Positions 22,201 to 31,387 of a stretch of DNA of 64,000 nt are shown piece by piece (within the stretch, counting starts at the first letter, position 1; the number at the start of each line of letters is the position of its first letter). Below the pieces are notes generated by a model. The model worked only from the letters and a program-made list of their open reading frames with translations, had not been told where the DNA came from and did not search any database. The DNA is taken from assembly GCA_948146395.1 (NCBI GenBank), contig OX411545.1, forward strand, positions 23,081,526 to 23,145,525, in the 5' to 3' direction. The DNA is from Fragum whitleyi. Its lineage: Eukaryota > Mollusca > Bivalvia > Cardiida > Cardiidae. Made by a program: the position numbers and the translations under genes.

Positions 22201-25200
22201 TTTCACTCACGTGTAGGTATTCAGCTATGACGACTTTACTATTTAAGTAACAGAAACGGAAGATCACTCAATTTACAAGAAACAACTTGACACGATAAAG
22301 AGGGGAACATTTCACATAATTGATCATTTTGACTTGTAAGACCCTATGTCTCCACTAGCAAATTAACTTGATTCAAATGCTTTTGTCTCTAATTTGCTTT
22401 TTTTTAAAGTGTTTTGAAACTGTCTTATTCAATTGATAAAACGAGTTGGAAAATGTGTTAAAATGACTCTCAAAAAACGCTATAAAAAAGGACCAGTCCC
22501 CTGCGACAGTCATAAAAAAAACGTTATCGGGGCAAGGGTTAAGCATTTTCTCACCATTTCTTACTTAAAATTCACTTTTAATTGCATGACTTTTGAAAAA
22601 CAAATGGTTTTCAAGTTTATCAGCATGGAAGTTTTGCTTTGAAGTTTTACGAACGCCAGAAAAGTGATATTGAAATGGGCTTCTTTCGATATTAAACTTA
22701 CCCATATAGTGAAAAGGGTTTGAATTTCAAGCCAGAAAAGGGATTTAGAATTAAAAGAATTAGGCATATTTCCTGTTTTCTACCAACAAATGTCTATTTC
22801 CAATACTCTGAGCAAAGTAAATTAAAAATTTGCAGCGAGAAAACGATTTTTCGATCACCTTTGTGTGATACCCTCATATTACAAAATCGTAGGTTTTAAA
22901 TGGGGTAAGGGTTTTTTATGTCCATTCTATCGCATTGTTTACATAATTAATTACATCCACTTGACCAATTAAATTAATCCTTGCTACCCAAAACGCGAAA
23001 ACTGACTTAATGATAATTCTAGCCTCAACAAAAGTTAAAAAACGCAAGAAGAAAAACTTACAAGGAATTTCCTTTATTTTTTTAAAAAAATTAAAAGATT
23101 GATTTTAAATCGATAAAATCATCAAAATTAAAATTTTTACTCTTTTTGAAACTATTGACAAAATATTACGTCATTTGCAACTGTCTAAAAAGGTCAAAAT
23201 TCGTTTTCTCAAAATCGGACCTTTTTACCATCTAGGTCAGACCCCACCCGATTTTTGGCCTTCTTTGTTCTATATAAAATTGCTCAACTTTCAGGTGCTG
23301 CAGCGCATTCCACAACAATGCGTTTATATATTACGTCACCAGCGCTTCATCTACATTCATTGTTCTATCATTTGAGACTAAAATAACTGGGTCTTTTAGG
23401 TTTAACTTTTGGGCTATTCAAGCCAGAGTAAAGGAACCGTCTTTTTTCCACCTATGAAGAGGTCAGTTAGTTCGGGCACGCCCACCGTCGCTCATCCGTC
23501 CTCCCGGAAAGGAAATCGTGCACAAAAAAGATCGAACCAAGCCTTATATTAAAGAAGAGATGCAAGACTAGCAAAAAATCAAATAAATATGCACGTGGGT
23601 CACTGTTCTCCACTTCAAAATGCCATTTTCAAGCCGCACTATTTTTTCGTTAAGATCTACTTTTACCATACAACGACCTCCGGAAGTAAATTCCAGTGAG
23701 GTCACTCCTAAATTTAAGAGGTTTTTGCATTCCCCTAACTTCTAAACACTTTGGTCAATGCTGGGGGGTATTGTGAACAAAGTTAAGTCAATAAGGTTTT
23801 AATATTTGCATTTGTCACTGAAATATGACGATTTTAGGACATGACCTGTTTAGCGAAAAAAGGCAAGAATTCAGAGCACTGTTATTTGTGATGTACCATG
23901 ATTACTTAATCAAATAATTTTTGGTAAGAAGCCATTGGGAATGATTTCTCAAAGTATAATTTTGAACTATTACTCCATCCAAACTTGTTAAGCAAAAAAT
24001 GATAAACATAACTTGATTTTGAGGCAATAAAAAGGGGAGTTAATCATTGAAGGTCGAGGTAATTTTAACCAAAAAATCGCAATTTTCACGTTTTAATGCC
24101 AATTAAAAGAAGTTAATCATAAAAATATGCGCAAAAAGAGTGTTTTCTGTTAAAAGATATCAAAATGGCAGTAGAAAGAAAAAATAAAACAGACATCTTA
24201 GCTTCAAAAATCGTAACTTTGAGGAATCAAATGGTATAATAGCGTTCCCCAGAAATGAAAAGGGGCTCATATAGAGTAAAGGGTGGAATTCAAAATTCCA
24301 CAATCTTTGCTTAATTTTTCAGGATCTAAAACATCGTTTAGGAGTTTGTGCATCGTAAACTTACATAATGTGTAGGAATAACGAAAACCAATCCTCAAAA
24401 ACATGTCAAAATAGTCATGCTGGGTGTGAAATTAAAAAAAAAAATGACAGAGCCCGCTCATTTTAATTTCTTAAAATGCAGTTTTATGTCAAAAGTCTCC
24501 TAGAAAGCTCTGTTCTATAACAGATATGTTGTATTACAACTCAAAAAAAGGTATTAGAAACCGCAACGGGAAGGAGAAACGTCCATTTTACAACATGGAC
24601 TTGGGGTACCCACACCAAGTAATATCCATTCTGAAATGGGTGTTAAGGGTTGGAAAATGGGTCTCTTGTATCATTTTGAGCCATGTCGAGAATTTCACTC
24701 ACGTGTAGGTATTCAGCTATGACGACTTTACTATTTAAGTAACAGAAACGGAAGATCACTCAATTTACAAGAAACAACTTGACACGATAAAGAGGGGAAC
24801 ATTTCACATAATTGATCATTTTGACTTGTAAGACCCTATGTCTCCACTAGCAAATTAACTTGATTCAAATGCTTTTGTCTCTAATTTGCTTTTTTTTAAA
24901 GTGTTTTGAAACTGTCTTATTCAATTGAGAAAACGAGTTGGAAAATGTGTTAAAATGACTCTCAAAAAACGCTATAAAAAAGGACCAGTCCCCTGCGACA
25001 GTCATAAAAAAAACGTTATCGGGGCAAGGGTTAAGCATTTTCTCACCATTTCTTACTTAAAATTCACTTTTAATTGCATGACTATTGAAAAACAAATGGT
25101 TTTCAAGTTTATCAGCATGGAAGTTTTGCTTTGAAGTTTTACGAACGCCAGAAAAGTGATATTGAAATGGGCTTCTTTCGATATTAAACTTACCCATATA

Positions 25201-26199
25201 GTGAAAAGGGTTTGAATTTCAAGCCAGAAAAGGGATTTAGAATTAAAAGAATTAGGCATATTTCCTGTTTTCTACCAACAAATGTCTATTTCCAATACTC
25301 TGAGCAAAGTAAATTAAAAATTTGCAGCGAGAAAACGATTTTTCGATCACCTTTGTGTGATACCCTCATATTACAAAATCGTAGGTTTTAAATGGGGTAA
25401 GGGTTTTTTATGTCCATTCTATCGCATTGTTTACATAATTAATTACATCCACTTGACCAATTAAATTAATCCTTGCTACCCAAAACGCGAAAACTGACTT
25501 AATGATAATTCTAGCCTCAACAAAAGTTAAAAAACGCAAGAAGAAAAACTTACAAGGAATTTCCTTTATTTTTTTAAAAAATTTAAAAGATTGATTTTAA
25601 ATCGATAAAATCATCAAAATTAAAATTTTTACTCTTTTTGAAACTATTGACAAAATATTACGTCATTTGCAACTGTCTAAAAAGGTCAAAATTCGTTTTC
25701 TCAAAATCGGACCTTTTTACCATCTAGGTCAGACCCCACCCGATTTTTGGCCTTCTTTGTTCTATATAAAATTGCTCAACTTTCAGGTGCTGCAGCGCAT
25801 TCCACAACAATGCGTTTATATATTACGTCACCAGCGCTTCATCTACATTCATTGTTCTATCATTTGAGACTAAAATAACTGGGTCTTTTAGGTTTAACTT
25901 TTGGGCTATTCAAGCCAGAGTAAAGGAACCGTCTTTTTTCCACCTATGAAGAGGTCAGTTAGTTCGGGCACGCCCACCGTCGCTCATCCGTCCTCCCGGA
26001 AAGGAAATCGTGCACAAAAAAGATCGAACCAAGCCTTATATTAAAGAAGAGATGCAAGACTAGCAAAAAATCAAATAAATATGCACGTGGGTCACTGTTC
26101 TCCACTTCAAAATGCCATTTTCAAGCCGCACTATTTTTTCGTTAAGATCTACTTTTACCATACAACGACCTCCGGAAGTAAATTCCAGTGAGGTCACTC
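15761..26199. repeat. Tandem array of 2.49-kb units, (A-B)x4-A, inserted in LTR1
   Basis: Units start at 15761, 18252, 20743, 23235 and 25727, giving periods of 2491, 2491, 2492 and 2492 bp. The fifth unit stops after 473 bp. The array begins with and ends with the same 473-bp segment (A), so it reads A-B-A-B-A-B-A-B-A with B of about 2018 bp. A 5-bp duplication 'cttcc' of the LTR sequence flanks it (15756-15760 and 26200-26204), so it arrived as an insertion. Units are almost identical, differing by rare substitutions and homopolymer length. The largest reading frames are 60-69 codons and recur only because the units are copies; no protein is recognised. It could be a non-autonomous element with terminal direct repeats expanded by unequal exchange. 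Confidence 0.93.
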
Positions 26200-26576
26200 C
26201 TTCCGTGTCTTTGTCGGCCATTTTGGTTTACCCGGTGCAGTAGTAAATTTCTCCCTAGCAACCCTTAGGACGCTGAATTTCAACCGCCTTCTGGTCAAAA
26301 CAACAAATTTCACCATGAAACGGTCTTATTCGGTATGGAAAATGCCGATTCAGCATTTAGTTTTCCTTTTACAATAATGTTTCGTATATTTTAAGTTACA
26401 TTCCTGATTGTTATAGAATTTAACCTCGAGAGATGGTTGCTAGTACACAGTTATTTTTAGTGCGCATTCGATTAGCCAATCGAATGGCGCTGTGTACGCA
26501 ATTTATTTTTGCGTACGGTCAAGGTCCGCAAAACTTTTCTGTGGGTACGCGTTATTTATTTGTGCACCCCGGATTT

Positions 26577-26585
26577 GTATAAATA
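26577..26585 (+). promoter_or_regulatory. TATA box in LTR1
   Basis: GTATAAATA, repeated at the same place in LTR2 (35402-35410) and LTR3 (44226-44234). It lies about 30-35 bases before a candidate initiator near 'ctccactcaac'. It would drive the genomic RNA of the gypsy element. Confidence 0.7.
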
Positions 26586-26920
26586 CCCCTGAGTTCTTGT
26601 AGTCGAGGTCTCCACTCAACAACAAAATTTTAGATGGCAACCCCTTTTCGGCCACAGCAGAAATTCATTTCAATTTAAGAGAATAGATCTAGGAGCTTTA
26701 TCATTAACAATCCAGTAGTCAACTGTTGAATCCCGAACTCTTCACGGTTAGCATTTAGAATCTATATCAAATTTAATTGTCGAATCCCTGACCTGAGCTG
26801 ACAGATTCGGTTGTTTGAAATACCGTCGTTGACTTTCGTTTCGACACGAACCAGCATCAAGTACATCGAGAAATCAATCAACTTAACCCTGAGTCAAGCA
26901 AGTCAAATAATCAACCGTAA

Positions 26921-26926
26921 AATAAA
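26921..26926 (+). terminator. Polyadenylation signal in LTR1
   Basis: AATAAA followed by a T/G-rich tract; present in LTR2 (35746-35751) and LTR3 (44570-44575). Functionally, the LTR2 and LTR3 copies would end transcripts. It places the R/U5 boundary near 26945. Confidence 0.6.
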
Positions 26927-27066
26927 CTCGGATGTTTTTTTTGTTTTACGTCGTCTTTAGTTATTTATTTTAGCCCTCGGAGACCAGCTTTTGTTCAACT
27001 TTTATTTTCGTTAATCCTGACAAGTTTTTTGGAAGGTTGCAAGTAGCCTGCGCGCAACATAATTTT

Positions 27067-27084
27067 TGGTGTCAGAAGTGGGAT
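27067..27084 (+). other. Primer binding site, tRNA-Leu
   Basis: TGGTGTCAGAAGTGGGAT begins seven bases after the LTR1 end. It is complementary to the 3' end of animal tRNA-Leu species ending ...CTGACACCA, which I recall from established tRNA sequences. It would prime minus-strand DNA synthesis. Confidence 0.8.
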
Positions 27085-27147
27085 CTCATTAAATACAGAG
27101 ATCCAGCGATACGAACCGCACGTTTTCGACATAATCAGACAATAGAC

Positions 27148-28236
27148 ATGGATCAGCCTGGATCATCTTATGACGACGGGGAAGTTTTCTTTAGACGGCC
27201 GAGTTATAGGACAGTTGACGAAATAGGGAGGTGTAATAGAAATGACAGTCCTGCGCGGTCGTCGTTTAGTGACGACCATGATCAGTCTGCATTAAATACT
27301 GATTCCGAGACTTTTGCAAACGGTACCCAGCAGAACAGAAAGTTAAATGCAGTTGGAGATAGGGTCGAAGACCCTACCTCGCAAACACAACTACTTAATA
27401 GTATTTCTGGTGTTCTTCAGGAAGTCGTGTCAGAACTGAAAAGTCTAAAACAGGTCGGCCATGGTAGTAGTAAGGTAGGGGCCGCGGCGCATTCAAGTGC
27501 ATTGCGCAATGGGCCTATCAACGATGTCAGAGCTGGTGACAGTTATGGCGAAAATGCAAATAGACCTATGCCCCATCAACCGTATTCGATCTTGAATGTT
27601 AATCAAAACCAGCAGGATGGCCATATGAATGGGCCGCACGCTGAGTATGGTAGAGTAAGGCAAGGCTACATAGACCACTCGCCAGGCCACAGACATGGAG
27701 ATCATTTTAACACCAGACCCAGGTACGGAACCAGAGCGTACGACGCACGCCCGAGGGTTGGTGAAAGTATCAGGTTGCCTTCATTTACAGGTAGAGAGGA
27801 CTGGTCAGTTTGGTTAGCCAGATTCGAGGCAATAGCTGAGAGGCATGGTTGGAGTGAAGAGGACAAACTTGACCATCTATTACCCCGGATTGAGGGCCAG
27901 GCTGCTGATTTTTTGTTTGGACAGCTTCCAAAAACGACACTGAATAGTTACGACGATCTTGTGCATGAGATGCAGACTCGCTTCAGAGTGATTGAAACAT
28001 CAAGAGCTTTTGCCACTAAGTTCAGCAGGCGTGTTCAGAGGATAGGCGAGACAGCTGAGGATTTTGCGGCAGATTTGAAAATGCTTTATGACAAGGCCCA
28101 TGGATATAGGGACAGAAGGACAAGAGAGGAAGATCTAGTGCAAAAGTTTCTTGATGGCCTTAGAGATGAAGATATAAGATTTGAAATCGAATTCCACAAA
28201 GAACCCAGACCATTGATGAAGCTGTTTACCATGTAG
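27148..28236 (+). CDS. Gypsy copy 1 Gag, capsid part
   Basis: The ATG at 27148 is preferred because the frame upstream of it runs through the LTR end and the primer site. The first 190 or so residues are polar and low in complexity; residues of about 210-360 form a retrotransposon capsid domain ('LPSFTGREDWSVWLARFE', 'HLLPRIEGQAADFL', 'KFLDGLRDEDIRF'). It assembles the particle that packages the RNA. The frame ends prematurely at 28236, in the middle of the normal capsid tail; the coding sense continues in the -1 frame from about 28209. No canonical slippery heptamer lies in the overlap (28185-28236), so a single-base loss is more likely than programmed shifting. The same break is present in copy 2. 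Confidence 0.85.
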   Translation: MDQPGSSYDDGEVFFRRPSYRTVDEIGRCNRNDSPARSSFSDDHDQSALNTDSETFANGTQQNRKLNAVGDRVEDPTSQTQLLNSISGVLQEVVSELKSLKQVGHGSSKVGAAAHSSALRNGPINDVRAGDSYGENANRPMPHQPYSILNVNQNQQDGHMNGPHAEYGRVRQGYIDHSPGHRHGDHFNTRPRYGTRAYDARPRVGESIRLPSFTGREDWSVWLARFEAIAERHGWSEEDKLDHLLPRIEGQAADFLFGQLPKTTLNSYDDLVHEMQTRFRVIETSRAFATKFSRRVQRIGETAEDFAADLKMLYDKAHGYRDRRTREEDLVQKFLDGLRDEDIRFEIEFHKEPRPLMKLFTM

Positions 28237-28643
28237 TAAATTTCATCCAAACCAGGGGCAGCACAGAAAAGGATAAAAGAGCGAAACAAACTAGAACGGT
28301 TCAATTTCAAGAAGAAAATGACAACTGCAGCACCCAGAGTATTAGCCGTTTACCACAGAAGGAGTCAGGGTTGACTGAATCTCTTGTCAACACAGATCAG
28401 ACCTTGTTGCTAACAAACATATTAGAGCGGTTGGAGAAACTTGAGGCAGCTAATAAACCGAGAAGCTGGGACAACAAAAGCAAATCTGATAAAGATTGTT
28501 ACAACTGCCATGCGTTAGGTCACTTTGCGAGAGAGTGCCCTGAAGAGGATAGAAGAGCAAAGAAGGGTAAAAACCAAAGCCAAGCAGAGAACACTTTAAA
28601 CAGCCAAGGACCAACCCAAGTGGCCAGGGAAAGGTCCCAGTAA
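28185..28643 (+). CDS. Gypsy copy 1 Gag, nucleocapsid part (CCHC zinc knuckle)
   Basis: Continuation of Gag in the -1 frame relative to the capsid ORF. It holds the end of the capsid domain, a short coiled segment, and one zinc knuckle CYNCHALGHFAREC (about 28498-28539), followed by a basic tail. The knuckle binds the element's RNA. The ORF stops at 28643 and overlaps the pol frame from 28571. A TTTAAAC heptamer in the correct phase lies at 28595-28601, so Gag-Pol is probably made by -1 frameshifting. Confidence 0.85.
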   Translation, partial: NRIPQRTQTIDEAVYHVVNFIQTRGSTEKDKRAKQTRTVQFQEENDNCSTQSISRLPQKESGLTESLVNTDQTLLLTNILERLEKLEAANKPRSWDNKSKSDKDCYNCHALGHFARECPEEDRRAKKGKNQSQAENTLNSQGPTQVARERSQ

Positions 28644-28657
28644 GCTCAAACGGCCAC
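28595..28657 (+). promoter_or_regulatory. Candidate -1 ribosomal frameshift signal, gag to pol
   Basis: T TTA AAC lies in phase with the nucleocapsid frame at 28595-28601, exactly the X XXY YYZ pattern. After a six-base spacer, GGACC (28608-28612) can pair with GGTCC (28633-28637), and GTGGCC (28620-28625), inside that loop, can pair with GGCCAC (28652-28657), giving an H-type pseudoknot. The pol frame is open from 28571, so the shift would enter pol directly. The heptamer and both stems are identical in copy 2 (37419-37481). Confidence 0.75.
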
Positions 28658-31387
28658 AAGGAGAACCAGGACGAAGTTTTGGAGGGTCAGAGTCAAGGGC
28701 AGAAGGTGAACCTGAATGACGGGGTATATGTAAAGGGTGAGATAGAAGGCCTGAAAATCACGTTCACAGCCGATACAGGTGCAGCTAGGTCGGTGCTGTC
28801 AACAAGGGTGTTTGAGAGGCTAGAGAAAGAGAGAAGACCGGTGCTGAGGAGATCATGCAATCTTCGAGGAGCGAATGGGGCGCCCATAAGGGAGATTGGC
28901 AAGGGCGATTTCAAGATGCTTCTAGGGTCTTATGAGCTAGTCCAAGAGTTTGTAGTTGCCGATATTGAGGATGATGCACTGTTAGGCTTCGATGTTTTGA
29001 TGGGCAGTGAAAAGGGTCCTGCAGACATATTGCTGAGCAAAGGTATGATTGTCTTAGATGGAGTCAGGATTCCTTGTTTTCAGGTGGGTCGAAGAAACAG
29101 GTCCAGGCGGGTTACAGTTGCGGATGATGTCATTATTCCTGGGCAAACTGAGGCCGTAATTGATGTTTACATTGAAAGGGAAGAATTTGATGACCTGACA
29201 AAGCATTCTGAGTATTTAGTAGAACCAGCTCAACTGTTTAAAGAGAAGTATAATCTTGTCATGGCTACCACACTTGTTGATTTAAACAAAGGTCCTACAT
29301 GCAAAGTGAGAGTCCTTAACCCTTTCCCTATAGAAGCGACACTGAGGCAGCATGCGTTTGTTGGCAATGCTGAACAAATAGAAAAGATAGTAAGTGTGCT
29401 TGCAGAAAGGGAGAATGAAGGGGAAGATAGCTGTAATGAGTGGATCAGGCGAATCGGTGTGACCAATTGGAAAGGTCCAAGTGAGTCTCGTCTTAATGCC
29501 ACGAGAAAGGGTGGGGAGCCTCTGGTACCAGATCACCTAAAGACTCTGTATGAGAAGTCGACTACAGGTAAAAGTGACTATGAGAAGAGAGCAGTGGCCT
29601 CTCTGTTGAGCAAGTATGGAGAAACTTTCTCAAAAGATGAATGGGATATCGGGCTGACTAGTTTGACTGAGCACAGTATTGACACTGGTAATGCCACACC
29701 GATCAAACAAAGGCCAAGGCGAGTTCCACTAGCTTACGCAGCAGAGGAAAAGTCAGCAATAGATGATCTGATGAAGAAGGGTGTCATTCAAAAGAGTACG
29801 TCCCCCTGGGCGAGCCCGATAGTGTTCGTTCGAAAGAAGTCCGGATCCTTGAGACCCTGCATTGATTATAGGAAGGTGAATGCCCTTGTCAAACCAGATG
29901 GTTTTCCTCTCCCCAGGATTCAGGATTGTCTGGATGCCGTTGGCGGAATGAGTCTGTTCAGTTCGTTTGACCTAACAAGTGGCTATTTTCAAATCCCCCT
30001 AAAGAAAGAGGATGTTCCAAAGACAGCGTTTACATGCAAATACGGTCTTTTTGAGATGACCAGAATGCCTTTTGGTTTGAACAATAGCAGCGGGACATTT
30101 CAGCGTACAATGGAACTAGCTTTGCAGGGGCTACAATGGCAGACTTGTCTGGTCTACATAGATGACATCATAGTGTATGGGGCAAATTTCGAGGAGCATA
30201 TCGAACGAGTTGATGAAGTGCTTGACAGGATCAAACAAGCAGGACTGAAGCTAAAACCTGACAAATGTCATCTTCTACAAACCGAGGTAATATTCCTAGG
30301 CCATATTGTGTCCAAGGAAGGTGTTCGTCCTGACCCGAGCAATGTCGAGAAGGTATCGAATTGGCCAACACCAGTCAACCCGAAGCAAGTTAAGCAATTT
30401 GTAGCAACAGCCTCATACTACAGACGCTTCATCGAGGATTTTGCCAAAACAGCTCGTCCTCTGACAGAGTTGACAAAAAAGGATGCGAATTTCACATGGA
30501 CAAGCAAGTGTGAAGAGGCATTTGAAACTCTTAAGAGGGAACTTACAAGCACCCAAGTGATGGGGTATCCACTTAATGATGGTGGTACATTCTACCTTGA
30601 CGTAGATGCTTCTGGAGTCGGGATAGGAGGAGTACTTTCGCAAATGCAATCTGGACAGGAACGAGTGTTGGCCTATGCTAGTAGATCACTCAACAAAGCT
30701 GAGTGCAACTACTGTGTCACAGAGCGCGAGTTACTAGCAGTGGTGTTCTTTGTGCAGTATTTCAGGCAGTACTTACTTGGTAGAGAGTTTGTTGTCAGGA
30801 GTGATCATCAAGCCCTTGTTTGGTTATTCAGCTTAAAAGAGCCGAATGGTAAAATTGCTCACTGGATAGAAATTCTAGCACCATACGATTTCTGCGTCGA
30901 GTACCGGCCTGGAAAGCAGCAACCCCATTGTGATGCCCTTTCCAGATGTAGCAGTCCAAAAGATTGTGAATGCAGCAAAGTAGATATGGCAGAACCTCTC
31001 AAGTGTGGACCATGTCGCAAATGCAAAAGAAGAGCTGAAATCATGGTTCTTGAACAGAAGGGCATGTGTGCTGAAAACAGCGTAGAAGATGTGGATCAGA
31101 AGACAGAAGAGATCCAGGTAAGGGAGATTGGCGGTCCTTCAACAAGTGGCGGAATAGATTGGAGTGTAAACGGGTTGATGTCAACGGCTAAAGATGTGCG
31201 AAAGAGTCAGATGGCGGATGAAGAAATTAGAATAGTTTTAGAGTCAAAAGAGAAGGGTGTGAAACCTATCAAAGAACAGTTGGAGGTAGAAAGCCCGGCA
31301 ACAAGGCACTATTTTCTGTTATGGGACAATCTTAAAGTTGTAGATGTAGTTCTTATGAAAGAATATGAAAGAATTTTCATGGCGTAA
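28598..31387 (+). CDS. Gypsy copy 1 Pol: protease, reverse transcriptase, RNase H
   Basis: The frame is entered by -1 shifting near 28598 and has no true start codon; the frame is open from 28571. Aspartic protease: catalytic DTGA at 28772-28783 and a second 'LLGFD' box. Reverse transcriptase: 'RPCIDYRKVN', 'FDLTSGYFQIPL', 'MPFGLNN', catalytic YIDD at 30155-30166, 'LGHIVS'. RNase H: Asp at 30605 in 'DVDASGVGIGG', then 'TERELLAVV' and 'SDHQAL'. A cysteine-rich linker ('CSSPKDCECS', 'CGPCRKC') follows. It converts RNA to DNA in the particle. The frame ends at 31387, short of integrase, owing to one extra base near a T4 run at 31374-31377. The same excess is in copy 2. Confidence 0.9.
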   Translation, partial: KQPRTNPSGQGKVPVSSNGHKENQDEVLEGQSQGQKVNLNDGVYVKGEIEGLKITFTADTGAARSVLSTRVFERLEKERRPVLRRSCNLRGANGAPIREIGKGDFKMLLGSYELVQEFVVADIEDDALLGFDVLMGSEKGPADILLSKGMIVLDGVRIPCFQVGRRNRSRRVTVADDVIIPGQTEAVIDVYIEREEFDDLTKHSEYLVEPAQLFKEKYNLVMATTLVDLNKGPTCKVRVLNPFPIEATLRQHAFVGNAEQIEKIVSVLAERENEGEDSCNEWIRRIGVTNWKGPSESRLNATRKGGEPLVPDHLKTLYEKSTTGKSDYEKRAVASLLSKYGETFSKDEWDIGLTSLTEHSIDTGNATPIKQRPRRVPLAYAAEEKSAIDDLMKKGVIQKSTSPWASPIVFVRKKSGSLRPCIDYRKVNALVKPDGFPLPRIQDCLDAVGGMSLFSSFDLTSGYFQIPLKKEDVPKTAFTCKYGLFEMTRMPFGLNNSSGTFQRTMELALQGLQWQTCLVYIDDIIVYGANFEEHIERVDEVLDRIKQAGLKLKPDKCHLLQTEVIFLGHIVSKEGVRPDPSNVEKVSNWPTPVNPKQVKQFVATASYYRRFIEDFAKTARPLTELTKKDANFTWTSKCEEAFETLKRELTSTQVMGYPLNDGGTFYLDVDASGVGIGGVLSQMQSGQERVLAYASRSLNKAECNYCVTERELLAVVFFVQYFRQYLLGREFVVRSDHQALVWLFSLKEPNGKIAHWIEILAPYDFCVEYRPGKQQPHCDALSRCSSPKDCECSKVDMAEPLKCGPCRKCKRRAEIMVLEQKGMCAENSVEDVDQKTEEIQVREIGGPSTSGGIDWSVNGLMSTAKDVRKSQMADEEIRIVLESKEKGVKPIKEQLEVESPATRHYFLLWDNLKVVDVVLMKEYERIFMA

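Larger units (their letters stand above)
26205..27059 (+). repeat. LTR1, right 855 bp (rest of U3, R, U5)
   Basis: Continues LTR1 after the inserted array. It contains a TATA box (26577-26585), a likely transcription start near 26610, AATAAA at 26921-26926 followed by a T-rich stretch, and ends CAACA at 27059. U3 carries strong dyads: 'attcgatt' facing 'aatcgaat' near 26466-26485, including a CCAAT sequence, and 'gtacgcaa' facing 'ttgcgtac' near 26495-26517. Confidence 0.92.

Noticed and set aside
17051..25867. Families of identical 60-69-codon ORFs at regular spacing
   Set aside because: They recur only because the 2.49-kb units are near-identical copies; no domain, no longer frame, and both strands have them.
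15761..26199. Hammerhead ribozyme retrozyme or Penelope-type array
   Set aside because: I looked for the CUGANGA...GAAA core in A and in B and did not find it, and there is no reverse transcriptase.
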